23,047 bases of DNA, from positions 1-23,047 of the forward strand of contig DAVD01000029.1 in the NCBI GenBank assembly GCA_002505405.1, read 5' to 3'. The stretch comes from Candidatus Poseidonia alphae (GTDB lineage: Archaea; Thermoplasmatota; Poseidoniia; Poseidoniales; Poseidoniaceae). Every line of letters starts with the position of its first letter. Position 1 is the first letter of the stretch. The position numbers and the translations under genes are program-made. The notes under the pieces are model-generated. The model was not told the origin of the DNA and did not search any database. It saw nothing but the letters and a program-made list of their open reading frames with translations. Below are positions 1 through 7,615 of the stretch, in pieces.

Positions 1-1019
1 CAACCGATTAAAATCATCATCCAAGCGGTGTAGGTCATGATCTCCGTGGCCGCAGGATTCTCTTTGAGAACCATTAGACGTCCAAACACGTTTTCGGGTA
101 GCGTCCCAGAATCGTCAGTAACAAAGGTGTGAATTGATGATGCCCAAACTCCTCCGGCTCGGGTTACCGTTGTAGCAAAAATGGCTAAGACGCCCGTTAG
201 AATTGCTCCACCGGACCAAATTGAAGGGTGAATGCTCCCCGGTCGGGTCCGCAAGTGTACCAGCCCAACCAATGCCAGCCATGGAAGAAGCGAACCCGTT
301 TCAACGGGGTCCCAGGCCCAGTAACCCCCCCAATCAAGAATGAGATAGGCCCAAAGGCCACCAAGTCCAATTCCAACGGTGGCGATGATGAGAGCCGGTC
401 GGGCTACGGTTAGGGTTCGCTCCTGAAGTGACTCGTTGTTGTTGAGATAGGCACTTGAGAGGCCAATGCTGGTTAATTGGAAACAAAGCGCATAGGTCAA
501 AAAGATGAGAGGTGGATGTATCACCATCAAATCGGTTTGCAGCAGAGGGTTCAGCCCACCACCAAAAAACAACTGCGGCGTGGGCTTGAAGGGGTCCAAT
601 GAAAAGGAAATGAGCAACAAGGCTAAGGTTGAGATGTGGGAGATTCGAAGTCGGGTGTGGTAAAGTTTGAAATCTCCTTCTTCGCCTTTGAGTGGACGCC
701 TCAAAAGCCACGATAAAAGCCCCATCCAGCCCACCCACATCAGAAGTGGACCTTCCCGAGCGGCCCACGTTGCGGCAAAACGATATTTGAGAGGAAGGGC
801 CTCTCCGCCGAATGCAGCAACATGGTAAATTGAGACGTCATTAACGATGAACAAGCCTGCTAGAACGAAAAACGGCATTCCGAGGAGAAGGTGCAAAGCG
901 GTGGATAACCCAGGGCTGCGTTCGTGAAGCGCTGGGCGCCATATCAGGACACAAAGTGAGATGAGAGACAGCCAAAGTGTCGCCCCCCACATGATACAAG
1001 GTGGAAGCCCGCCCCTCAT
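1..1019 (-). CDS. ccmF: CcmF-type cytochrome c heme-lyase subunit, N-terminal part (cut by window edge)
   Basis: Translating the minus strand from ATG at 1019 gives 339 codons without a stop to the window edge, so the C-terminal half is missing. The protein is strongly hydrophobic with many membrane helices. Two hallmark stretches are visible: NPLLQTDLMVIHPPLIF at about residues 157-173 (the CcmF 'NPLLQ...IHPPLL' signature) and the Trp-rich WGGYWAWDPVE at about residues 230-240, the WWD heme-handling motif of the CcmF/CcmC/CcsA superfamily. The known family role is to hold heme in the membrane and attach it to apocytochrome c (System I). The 'IHPPL' stretch and the position of the WWD motif favour CcmF over CcsA/CcmC. 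It starts 33 bp downstream of the geranylgeranyl reductase stop and is probably cotranscribed with it. No clear Shine-Dalgarno is seen; ATG at 992 is an alternative start. Confidence 0.88.
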   Translation of the reverse strand, partial: MRGGLPPCIMWGATLWLSLISLCVLIWRPALHERSPGLSTALHLLLGMPFFVLAGLFIVNDVSIYHVAAFGGEALPLKYRFAATWAAREGPLLMWVGWMGLLSWLLRRPLKGEEGDFKLYHTRLRISHISTLALLLISFSLDPFKPTPQLFFGGGLNPLLQTDLMVIHPPLIFLTYALCFQLTSIGLSSAYLNNNESLQERTLTVARPALIIATVGIGLGGLWAYLILDWGGYWAWDPVETGSLLPWLALVGLVHLRTRPGSIHPSIWSGGAILTGVLAIFATTVTRAGGVWASSIHTFVTDDSGTLPENVFGRLMVLKENPAATEIMTYTAWMMILIG

Positions 1020-1052
1020 TTGCTTTGCTTATCTGTCACGAAGCGCGGGAAT

Positions 1053-2279
1053 TTACCATCCGAAGAATTTTGCACGAGAATATCCAAAGGAAAGGAGGAC
1101 CGGTATGACCCGCTTGGTGAACAAAATCGGTTTCCTAACCAAGATTCGCAACCCAATGACCACCTTATCCAAAGGACTCATGTTTCCAAGTTCTTCTGGG
1201 AGGCACCGAGCCATGGTTGACATCTCCTCATCGGTCAAATCGTAAAGGGCTGTTTTTCCTTTCAGAATTTTATGGTAAGGAGGAAAACGTTTCTTCCAAG
1301 CCTGCTCATACATCATCAAGCGTTTGTTGCTTAGATCGTCTTCTTTAATCGCAGCAGCGATGGTTTGAGCTGCCTCTCTCCCGGACCAAAGCGCAAGGTG
1401 GGTGCCTCCTTCAAACAACGGAGAGGTGAACCCTGCAGCATCTCCTACGAGAATAATTCCTTCACCCACCGTCGTTTTACGGGGTCCCGATATTGGAATG
1501 GTTCCCCCAAACGGACGGATTTTGATGCCCTCTGCACGCCAGGGGGGATTTGCAGTAGGTTTGTCTGCAAGGTAGGTGTCTTCTATGAACGAGTTGAGGT
1601 ACTTAATGGCCCCTTTCTTATCGGTCGTAACCAGCCCAACATTGGCCCGTCCGCCCTCTTTCGGAATCATCCAAACGTACCCGTGCGGCGAATACTTTGG
1701 CCAGAGGTAGAAATCAAGATACCCGTCGTTGGGAACATCAAGCATCTCGTATTGGAATCCTGCGATGACTTCCACCTCCCCGCCCATGTCCAAGAGTTTT
1801 GATGCTGCGCCAGAAACGCCTGAACCGTCAATAACGGCTCGGCATTCGATAGGAAACTCGTCTCCTTTTCCGTCAATTTTCCAATTGGTAAATTGATTTT
1901 CGCTATTGTAAACCCTCTCCATTGAGGTCACACGGTGGTGAAGAAGGAGTTCAGCGCCTTGTTTGCTGGCCTCATCACACAACCAACGCTCAAAAAGATG
2001 CTTTTCCAGCACATAACCTTGTTCGGTGAGGAGCTTTTCAGTACCATCGGGGAAAATCACTCGGATTCCTTTGACGTCCAAAGCCTTGACATGATCGGGC
2101 AATTCAAGGTCAAGGTTTTGCACCGCTAACTCGGAGAGACATTCACCGCAATGAACAGGGGTACCAACCTCAGGGTCAGCTTCCAAAATCAGAGTGGAAA
2201 GTCCAGCCCTAGCAGCATGTAATGCAGCAGAACCGCCCCCTGGACCAGCGCCAATCACGACCACGTCACACGCTCTCAT
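1053..2279 (-). CDS. Geranylgeranyl reductase family flavoprotein
   Basis: A FAD-dependent oxidoreductase of the archaeal geranylgeranyl reductase family, 409 aa. An N-terminal dinucleotide-binding motif GAGPGGGSAA follows the beta strand DVVVI. Next come HCGECLS (family form CGEG/CGEC), the substrate-side segment YVWMIPK (family form Y.W.FP), and the second FAD motif LVGDAAGFTSPLFEGG at about residues 275-290. Family members saturate isoprenoid chains of archaeal phytanyl lipids or menaquinone side chains. Which is the substrate here cannot be read from sequence; the neighbouring ubiD/ubiA genes make a quinone tail plausible (inference). ATG at 2279 is preferred because GAGGGG lies 4 nt upstream; an in-frame ATG at 2315 would add 12 residues but would abut ubiD. 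The N-terminal glycine motif carries Gly-Gly-Gly where relatives usually have Ala-Gly. Confidence 0.88.
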   Translation of the reverse strand: MRACDVVVIGAGPGGGSAALHAARAGLSTLILEADPEVGTPVHCGECLSELAVQNLDLELPDHVKALDVKGIRVIFPDGTEKLLTEQGYVLEKHLFERWLCDEASKQGAELLLHHRVTSMERVYNSENQFTNWKIDGKGDEFPIECRAVIDGSGVSGAASKLLDMGGEVEVIAGFQYEMLDVPNDGYLDFYLWPKYSPHGYVWMIPKEGGRANVGLVTTDKKGAIKYLNSFIEDTYLADKPTANPPWRAEGIKIRPFGGTIPISGPRKTTVGEGIILVGDAAGFTSPLFEGGTHLALWSGREAAQTIAAAIKEDDLSNKRLMMYEQAWKKRFPPYHKILKGKTALYDLTDEEMSTMARCLPEELGNMSPLDKVVIGLRILVRKPILFTKRVIPVLLSFGYSRAKFFGW

Positions 2280-2315
2280 CCGACCCCTCTGTGTGAGAGA
2301 GAGCAGGGGAGGCAC
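2280..2315. promoter_or_regulatory. 36-bp head-to-head gap with two opposed Shine-Dalgarno sites
   Basis: The gap between the geranylgeranyl reductase and ubiD starts holds CCCCTC at 2284-2289 (GAGGGG on the minus strand) and AGGGGAGG at about 2304-2311 on the plus strand. Both are well spaced from their start codons. No TATA-like element fits in the gap, so the promoters must lie inside the opposite reading frames or be very weak. Confidence 0.5.
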
Positions 2316-4367
2316 ATGAAGAAAACGGTTGCTTCCAACGGAGGCGGCTCAACCCTCATCAGCACCATTAGCGCGAATACGGAGGTTCAAAGCCAAGAAC
2401 GACCACGCAGGTTTGTGGCATGGAGAACCCTCAAGCGTTGGATGACTCACCTCGAAGACCGAGGAGAGTTAATTCGCATTAATCGGCCCGTTGATGTGGT
2501 TTACGAAGCCGGCGCCATCGCCGACCTCCTCGTGAAGAACGACGGCCCTGCAGTGGTGTTTGAACAACCACGACTGGCCAACGGAACGATATCAACCATG
2601 CCTCTAGCCATGAACCTCTTTGGCTCGCACGACCGGACCCTTCGAGCACTTGGGGCAAAACATGAAACCTCAATTGGAGACCGAATGGTAGCCATGATGA
2701 AACCCGATATCGGGGCCATGACCAAACGACCGTGGACGGCCCTACCCCTCGCAAGAGACGCCTTCGCAATGCCTCCCAAAAAGAAAAGAAAGGGCGCAAG
2801 TCAGCGTGTCCGCCTTCCTCTTGACCTCACAGCCCTACCCATACCCAAGACATGGCCGATGGACGGAGGGCATTTCGTCACCCTTCCTCTTGTCGTCACC
2901 AAAGACCCAACCTCGGGCGAACACAACCTTGGTATGTACAGAGCCCAAGTGTTTGGACCAAAGGAACTCGGTCTTCACTGGCAGATACACAAACATGCTG
3001 CTGACCACGCAGCGGCCTTAGGTCCAAAGGGGAAAATGCCGGTTGCCGTCTGCATTGGAGGACCGCCAGAACTGATTTTTTCAGCCATATCGCCACTGCC
3101 TGACAACCTTTCAGAGTATCAATTTGCAGGAATTTTAGGTCGCAAGTCGCTTCCGATTACGAAAGCCTTGACCCAAGACCTCATGGTGCCCGCAGAAGCC
3201 GACGTCGTCATTGAGGGCTACTGTATTCCCGGAGAAACTCGTACAGAAGGGCCGTTTGGGGATCACTTCGGTTTCTACTCCCTCACAGGACAATATCCCG
3301 TGCTCCATGTCACCGCAATTACGTGCCGAAAAGACGCTGTCCTCCCCGCCACCATCGTAGGGCTGCCTCCAATGGAAGACGGCTATCTTGGCGAAGCGAT
3401 CGGCGGACAGTTCTCGCCAGTACTGCAATTCCAACATCGGGATGTTCGCTCCGTTCACCTGCCTCTTGAGACAGGATTTCACAACCTTGCCATCGCTGCC
3501 TCAAAACAGCGCTACCCGAGGCAGGCCAGGAAAACTGGGCTTGGGCTTCTTGGAGCAGGACAAATGATGTTTCTGAAAATCATGGCCATGGTGGACGAAC
3601 ATTCAAACACCAAAGATCTCGAATCATTCTTGGACGCCTTGAATGATAAAGTGGACATCTCGACCGACATCACTGTCCTCGATGGCATGGTAGCCGATTC
3701 CCTCGAAGCCGCAAGTCCGTATGAAAATGTACATTCCAAACTCCTCATCGATGCAACGACGCTGGCAGCCGCGGACCCAAGAAGTACACATCAACCTCTT
3801 GAGGGCTCTTTTTCTGAAGAAGCACCGGCTTGGAGGCAGGGTTCGGAACAGCCCCCCTCCTTCACGAACATAGAAGCGGTCCGAGCGCTACCAGAAGTCG
3901 TACAGGCACGCATGCTCCGAGGAAGCATGCTCGTTGTCACCACCAATGTTGTCGGGACCCCCTCCCCTGAACTCGGCTCAAGCGACTCAGACGATGAGGC
4001 AGAAGGTAAACGCAGAGACAAGGTAGCGCAATTGAAAGAATCAATCTGGCAATTGGAAAATTCTAACAACTTGCGCTGGTTGTTCATCACCAACAGCGAT
4101 GTTGACTTGGATGGGCCAAAGGCTCGTAGACGGCTGCTTTGGCAGTTGACCTCTCGTTTTGATGTGGGCCGAGGACTGTCATTTGACGCAGCCCGCCAAC
4201 GGCTCTGCTGGGACGCAACCACTCCGATTCCCTCGTCTGCGTTCGGCGTGCGCAGATGGCCTGCTATCACCCTACACTCCCCTGAGACATTGGAAAAGGT
4301 GGCACAGCATCCTGAATTAGAATCATATGAGTGGCCCCCTCACCTTTCCTTTGGGGGACCTGAGTGA
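2316..4367 (+). CDS. ubiD: UbiD-family prFMN-dependent decarboxylase, enlarged
   Basis: 683 aa, well above the roughly 500 aa usual for UbiD. Core motifs are in order: FEQPRLANG and PLAMNLFGSHDRTLRALG near residues 80-115, NLGMYRAQVF (about 205) followed by GLHWQIHKH, CIGGPPELIFSA, and the catalytic-region EGPFGDHFGFYS from E311. The KLLIDATT and FITNSDVDLDGP segments of the C-terminal domain follow. The family decarboxylates aromatic or alpha,beta-unsaturated acids with prenylated FMN supplied by UbiX, which is not in this window. Extra length comes from about 40 N-terminal residues, a basic KKKRK stretch near residue 155, and an acidic SSDSDDEAEGK insert in the C-terminal domain. The strong SD (AGGGGAGG, about 5 nt spacing) supports the ATG at 2316. 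It overlaps ubiA by one base, so the two are probably translationally coupled. Menaquinone (MqnL-like) or another quinone pathway is inferred, not shown. Confidence 0.9.
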   Translation: MKKTVASNGGGSTLISTISANTEVQSQERPRRFVAWRTLKRWMTHLEDRGELIRINRPVDVVYEAGAIADLLVKNDGPAVVFEQPRLANGTISTMPLAMNLFGSHDRTLRALGAKHETSIGDRMVAMMKPDIGAMTKRPWTALPLARDAFAMPPKKKRKGASQRVRLPLDLTALPIPKTWPMDGGHFVTLPLVVTKDPTSGEHNLGMYRAQVFGPKELGLHWQIHKHAADHAAALGPKGKMPVAVCIGGPPELIFSAISPLPDNLSEYQFAGILGRKSLPITKALTQDLMVPAEADVVIEGYCIPGETRTEGPFGDHFGFYSLTGQYPVLHVTAITCRKDAVLPATIVGLPPMEDGYLGEAIGGQFSPVLQFQHRDVRSVHLPLETGFHNLAIAASKQRYPRQARKTGLGLLGAGQMMFLKIMAMVDEHSNTKDLESFLDALNDKVDISTDITVLDGMVADSLEAASPYENVHSKLLIDATTLAAADPRSTHQPLEGSFSEEAPAWRQGSEQPPSFTNIEAVRALPEVVQARMLRGSMLVVTTNVVGTPSPELGSSDSDDEAEGKRRDKVAQLKESIWQLENSNNLRWLFITNSDVDLDGPKARRRLLWQLTSRFDVGRGLSFDAARQRLCWDATTPIPSSAFGVRRWPAITLHSPETLEKVAQHPELESYEWPPHLSFGGPE

Positions 4368-5281
4368 TGGACGTCAAACAAATCATGACCTTCATCAAAA
4401 TCGAACATACCTTGTTCTCCCTGCCGTTTGTACTCATTGGATATTTTATCGCCCACGACCAATTCAACAGCTCTCCCGGCATTGACCTTCTGTGGATACT
4501 TCTCGCTGCAGTGGGTGCCCGTGGTCTTGCGATGGCACTGAACCGAATCATTGACCGAGACATCGATGCAGCAAACCCCAGGACGCAGGGGCGCCATTTG
4601 GCCTCAGGCTCAATGAGCCTACGGACAGCGTGGGGCCTCGCTGGGGGATTCCTTGTTTTGCTGCTTGTAAGCGCAGGCATGCTCAACCAGGTGGCCCTCA
4701 TGATGGCGTGGTTGCCCGTCCTGACCTTTGTCGTCTATCCGTACATGAAACGGTACACGTGGTTGTGTCACTTTTGGCTCGGCCTGTGTTTGGGTCTTGC
4801 CCCTGCAGGTGCTTGGGTCGCCGTTGCAGCGGATGTACACGGGTGGGCTGCCATAACTGGGATGTTTTCTACGGGTACAGAATACCTTTGGGCTCCAACG
4901 ATCCTACCGATTTCAATTGGAGTGATGCTCTGGATTACAGCCTTTGACATCAATTACGCCCGAATGGATGTTGAGAGCGACCGGGAACAAGGCATTCATT
5001 CGTTTCCATCTACCTTTGATGAAGAAGCCACCACTCGTACAACCGTTCAACTCACCTTACTCTGGTTTGCTTGCTTTGCGATCTCCGACCCGATGGACGG
5101 GATATGGTTCCTTGGGGCTGCAGGCATCATGGCCGTTGTGAACATCTGGGTCGTGCTGGCCCGTGAGAGGTTTGTTGATTTTCAAACCGTACTGTTTCGT
5201 GCGTCCATGCTGACCGGATGGGTCTTGCTTGGATCCCTACTGCTTGGCTTTGCTGTAGATGCCCCCGGCGCGCTCGATTGA
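4367..5281 (+). CDS. ubiA: UbiA-family aromatic prenyltransferase
   Basis: A polytopic membrane protein of about 304 aa with both Asp-rich motifs of the UbiA superfamily. NRIIDRDID near residues 59-67 is NxxxDxxxD, and DINYARMDVESD near residue 190 is DxxYxxxDxxxD; these bind the Mg-diphosphate of the prenyl donor. IEHTLFSLPF near the N terminus is typical of 4-hydroxybenzoate or menaquinone-type members. About eight or nine hydrophobic helices are visible. The product attaches a polyprenyl chain to an aromatic ring in the membrane. The ATG at 4367 shares its A with the ubiD stop TGA; an in-frame GTG at 4364 is an alternative, with TTGGGGGA upstream. Direct linkage to ubiD recalls the MqnP/MqnL or UbiA/UbiD steps of quinone synthesis. 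Other UbiA functions such as DGGGP synthase (ether lipids) or heme O synthase fit these motifs and this neighbour less well. Confidence 0.88.
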   Translation: MDVKQIMTFIKIEHTLFSLPFVLIGYFIAHDQFNSSPGIDLLWILLAAVGARGLAMALNRIIDRDIDAANPRTQGRHLASGSMSLRTAWGLAGGFLVLLLVSAGMLNQVALMMAWLPVLTFVVYPYMKRYTWLCHFWLGLCLGLAPAGAWVAVAADVHGWAAITGMFSTGTEYLWAPTILPISIGVMLWITAFDINYARMDVESDREQGIHSFPSTFDEEATTRTTVQLTLLWFACFAISDPMDGIWFLGAAGIMAVVNIWVVLARERFVDFQTVLFRASMLTGWVLLGSLLLGFAVDAPGALD

Positions 5282-5451
5282 ATAACAGGGCAATTCATGA
5301 AGCCCCCAGTTGGTTTGTTAAGTCAATTGTAGGATCATTGGAACTACTCAGGCCGAATATCATCTCTCATAACACCCACGCTTGAGATACCTGTTGGAAC
5401 GGTACCCTCCTTATACCCGTCAATACAGTGGGCTCCCTTTGCTCCTCATTT

Positions 5452-6192
5452 TCAATCATGACTGGAATACACGCGCTTGATGAACGGAAGTTCAACTGTG
5501 CCGTAGAACAAATAGATGCTCCCTTGGAAAATAATAGCGACCAGCAAACCCTCCAGAGAACCAGCTTCTATGGCTGCCCCATAAACTGAAAGATTGCCCA
5601 CCCCATACATTGGGTTTGAGAAAATGGAATAGGGTCCTGTCGTCACCAGCCCTCCATCACCAGCTTCATCCAGAAACAAATCACGATAGTAATACACATC
5701 CATGCCGACCAGTAGTGTTGCCCAGACTTTGGCCACAGTGCTGATGAGAAATGTAATTGCTCCGACCAGGAATATCAAGAGATGTGGTACCTGCAAGTCA
5801 AGGCTACTTGTGTAATGTTGCAAGAACATTACTACACACCAACCTTGGTTGAAGTAAACAACACCTAGAACCGCTTCATAAACAGTCCACGCTCTGTTTT
5901 TTCCCATGCGATGATGCATGTAATGATGTAATCTCGCTTTGTAGAAGATGATGTGAAATACATAATAGATACACCACACCACAACAACGTAGAACAGTGC
6001 CTCCTCGGAATTCGTGATCAAAGTTAGAGAGATAAGAAATGAGAGCACAATGAGCAAAAATGTTGTTCCAATTTGCAGAGCGCTCCGATCGAGTCGAAGT
6101 CCAGACATTCCGACAACAGTGGTTACAATGTCAAAGATGGTTCTGGTGGCTTTCGACACATACCATTGAAAGCGACTCAATCTAATAATCAA
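5452..6192 (-). CDS. Integral-membrane methyltransferase, ICMT/PEMT-like
   Basis: 246 aa, with hydrophobic segments near residues 37-60, 64-85, 100-125, 133-160 and 200-235. The C-terminal half holds TTGPYSIFSNPMYGVGN, matching the GPY....(H/N)P.Y.G SAM-binding signature of isoprenylcysteine carboxyl methyltransferases and phospholipid N-methyltransferases. The ELPFIKRVY near the end matches the family's E..(L/F)...Y element. The substrate is not predictable: prenylated proteins, phospholipid head groups and other lipids are all methylated in this superfamily. The longest frame begins at TTG 6192, since an in-frame stop lies just upstream at 6202-6204. ATG at 6108 would lose 28 residues. The gene is visibly more AT-rich than its neighbours. 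It is convergent with ubiA across a 170-bp gap in which I see no gene or clear hairpin. Confidence 0.72.
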   Translation of the reverse strand: MIIRLSRFQWYVSKATRTIFDIVTTVVGMSGLRLDRSALQIGTTFLLIVLSFLISLTLITNSEEALFYVVVVWCIYYVFHIIFYKARLHHYMHHRMGKNRAWTVYEAVLGVVYFNQGWCVVMFLQHYTSSLDLQVPHLLIFLVGAITFLISTVAKVWATLLVGMDVYYYRDLFLDEAGDGGLVTTGPYSIFSNPMYGVGNLSVYGAAIEAGSLEGLLVAIIFQGSIYLFYGTVELPFIKRVYSSHD

Positions 6193-6233
6193 GCGTGCTC
6201 GCTAGTTTCGAGGGTTCATGCAAAACTCCGTTG

Positions 6234-6243
6234 CATTTTATGC
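6234..6243 (-). promoter_or_regulatory. Possible TATA element for the membrane methyltransferase
   Basis: On the minus strand this reads GCATAAAATG, about 45 nt upstream of the TTG start, which would place a transcript start near 6212. This is based on AT content and spacing only. Confidence 0.3.
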
Positions 6244-6429
6244 CCCACACAGAGGGGAATTAGCGGATTGAAGCATACGATGGCGTCCAACAAGGCTCAC
6301 TGCGAGCCCTCAGTTTGTGCCTTCTCTTCACAAAAGACCTACCCTTGATTGCGACATAACCCTGGCTTAGTCTTTGTCAGCAAGAAGGCGGAGTGTAAGA
6401 TTCATGAGCCGAATCACCAACCTAACCAT

Positions 6430-6816
6430 ATGAACCCCCTCATCGAATCACTGCTAGAATTCAATCAATCCTTTGACATACCAAAACTTGATTCTCCAGC
6501 CTTGGGCCCAGACGAGTTGATTGAACTGCGCATCAAACTCCTGGAAGAAGAAGTGCAAGAATATGCGGAAGCGGCCCGGGCAGGTGATTTAGTAGAAGTC
6601 CTCGATGCTCTCGCTGACATTGGATACATTCTTGCTGGAACCATCATCAACCATGGCATGCAACACATTTACGACGATGCTTTCAATGAAGTTCACCGCT
6701 CAAACATGGCCAAACTGGTGGATGGAAAGGTCCTACGAAGGGAAGATGGCAAAGTCATGAAACCCGAAGGGTGGCAGCCACCACAACTTGCTCAGTTCCT
6801 TCCTTCAGATGACTGA
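6430..6816 (+). CDS. All-alpha NTP pyrophosphohydrolase (MazG/PRA-PH-like fold)
   Basis: 128 aa from ATG 6430. The helical core has the two metal-binding halves of the all-alpha NTP-PPase superfamily: LRIKLLEEEVQEYAEA (EExxE type) followed by EVLDALADIGYILAGT (a D...D-type second half). The C-terminal segment FNEVHRSNMAKL, then a hairpin-like VDGKVLRREDGKVMKPEGW, is typical of the subgroup found in phage and bacterial house-cleaning enzymes. The expected reaction is hydrolysis of a nucleoside triphosphate (or phosphoribosyl-ATP-like substrate) to the monophosphate plus diphosphate; the substrate is unknown. A TTG at 6349 would add 27 residues that do not look like the family, so the internal ATG was chosen. 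It heads a tight plus-strand run with an SDR and uvrB, so a role in clearing damaged nucleotides is attractive but only inferred. Confidence 0.8.
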   Translation: MNPLIESLLEFNQSFDIPKLDSPALGPDELIELRIKLLEEEVQEYAEAARAGDLVEVLDALADIGYILAGTIINHGMQHIYDDAFNEVHRSNMAKLVDGKVLRREDGKVMKPEGWQPPQLAQFLPSDD

Positions 6817-6834
6817 GAAGGTTCACATGGTTTC

Positions 6835-7593
6835 ATGAAAGATGAGGTTCTCGTCTGCGCTATGACGCGACCTGTTGCATTGGTTACTGGCGGAGGCCGC
6901 GGCATAGGTGCTGCGATTTCCGATCGGCTCGCTGCAGATGGATACGATGTTTTGTTGACATACAATCAATCCTCAAAACCAGCTGAAATGATCGTTGATG
7001 CCATCCGTGAACGTGGAGATGATGCGCTCGCAGTCAAGGTTGATTGTGCTGATTCAGGGGAAGTAGGACTTCTCGGACAACATCCGTGGATGGCCCGTAA
7101 AATCGAAGTGTTGGTGCTCAATCACGGCATCTACAACCGTATTGAAGGACATAAAATGACCATGGACGACTTGGATAATACGATGAAAACCAATTTCGAA
7201 GGTGCAGTAGCAGTTTGGAAGGCGGTCCAGCCCCATCTTTCCGATGACGCTAGAATGGTTGTTGTTGGCTCTCAACTTAGCATTCGAGGCTCCCCTCACG
7301 GCGCAGATTACTCTGCGTCAAAGGCGGCTCTTTCAGCGTGGGCACGCTCATTGGCCCAGTCTGTGGGACCAGAAGGGAAGCGAGTGAATATCCTAGCACC
7401 CGGATACGTTGACACCGATTTATTGAGTGGCGACTCACGTGAAAAGCGATCGCAACGAGAAGGTGAAGTGCCGCTGCAGCGAGTAGGGACTGCTGAAGAT
7501 ATGGCCTCAACTGTTTCGTTCCTTGTAGGTCCTGATTCATCGTACATCACCGGAGCAATTCTTCATGTTAACGGTGGACTTTATCTCCCCTAA
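6835..7593 (+). CDS. Short-chain dehydrogenase/reductase (FabG-like)
   Basis: A classical SDR of 252 aa. It has the cofactor loop VTGGGRGIG near residues 17-25, LNHGI in place of the usual NNAG, the catalytic Ser in VVGSQLS, and YSASKAA with Tyr159 and Lys163. PGYVDTDL and the C-terminal SSYITGAILHVNGG are typical of FabG-like 3-ketoacyl reductases and related alcohol dehydrogenases. The basic/neutral loop after beta-2 does not settle NADH versus NADPH. The substrate is not predictable, and archaea of this group lack a standard fatty-acid synthase, so 'FabG' is a fold label here. An alternative ATG at 6862 starts with MTRPVALVTGG, closer to the family N terminus; neither start has a well-spaced SD. 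It lies 18 bp after the pyrophosphohydrolase and 22 bp before uvrB. Confidence 0.85.
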   Translation: MKDEVLVCAMTRPVALVTGGGRGIGAAISDRLAADGYDVLLTYNQSSKPAEMIVDAIRERGDDALAVKVDCADSGEVGLLGQHPWMARKIEVLVLNHGIYNRIEGHKMTMDDLDNTMKTNFEGAVAVWKAVQPHLSDDARMVVVGSQLSIRGSPHGADYSASKAALSAWARSLAQSVGPEGKRVNILAPGYVDTDLLSGDSREKRSQREGEVPLQRVGTAEDMASTVSFLVGPDSSYITGAILHVNGGLYLP

Positions 7594-7615
7594 TCGTGCC
7601 ATAAGAGGGATTGCT

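Noticed and set aside
334..768. 144-codon minus-strand reading frame
   Set aside because: It lies in another frame of the CcmF-like gene, whose own frame shows the NPLLQ...IHPPL and WGGYWAWDPVE motifs; this frame has no recognisable features.
3791..4270. 159-codon minus-strand frame opposite ubiD
   Set aside because: Antisense to the well-supported UbiD C-terminal domain, with no family features.
5282..5451. Short open frames in the ubiA-methyltransferase gap
   Set aside because: None longer than a few dozen codons and none with an SD or family-like sequence.
7565..7615. Earlier uvrB start overlapping the SDR gene
   Set aside because: The added 17 residues would be encoded mostly inside the SDR C terminus, and the ATG at 7616 has AGAGGG at good spacing.
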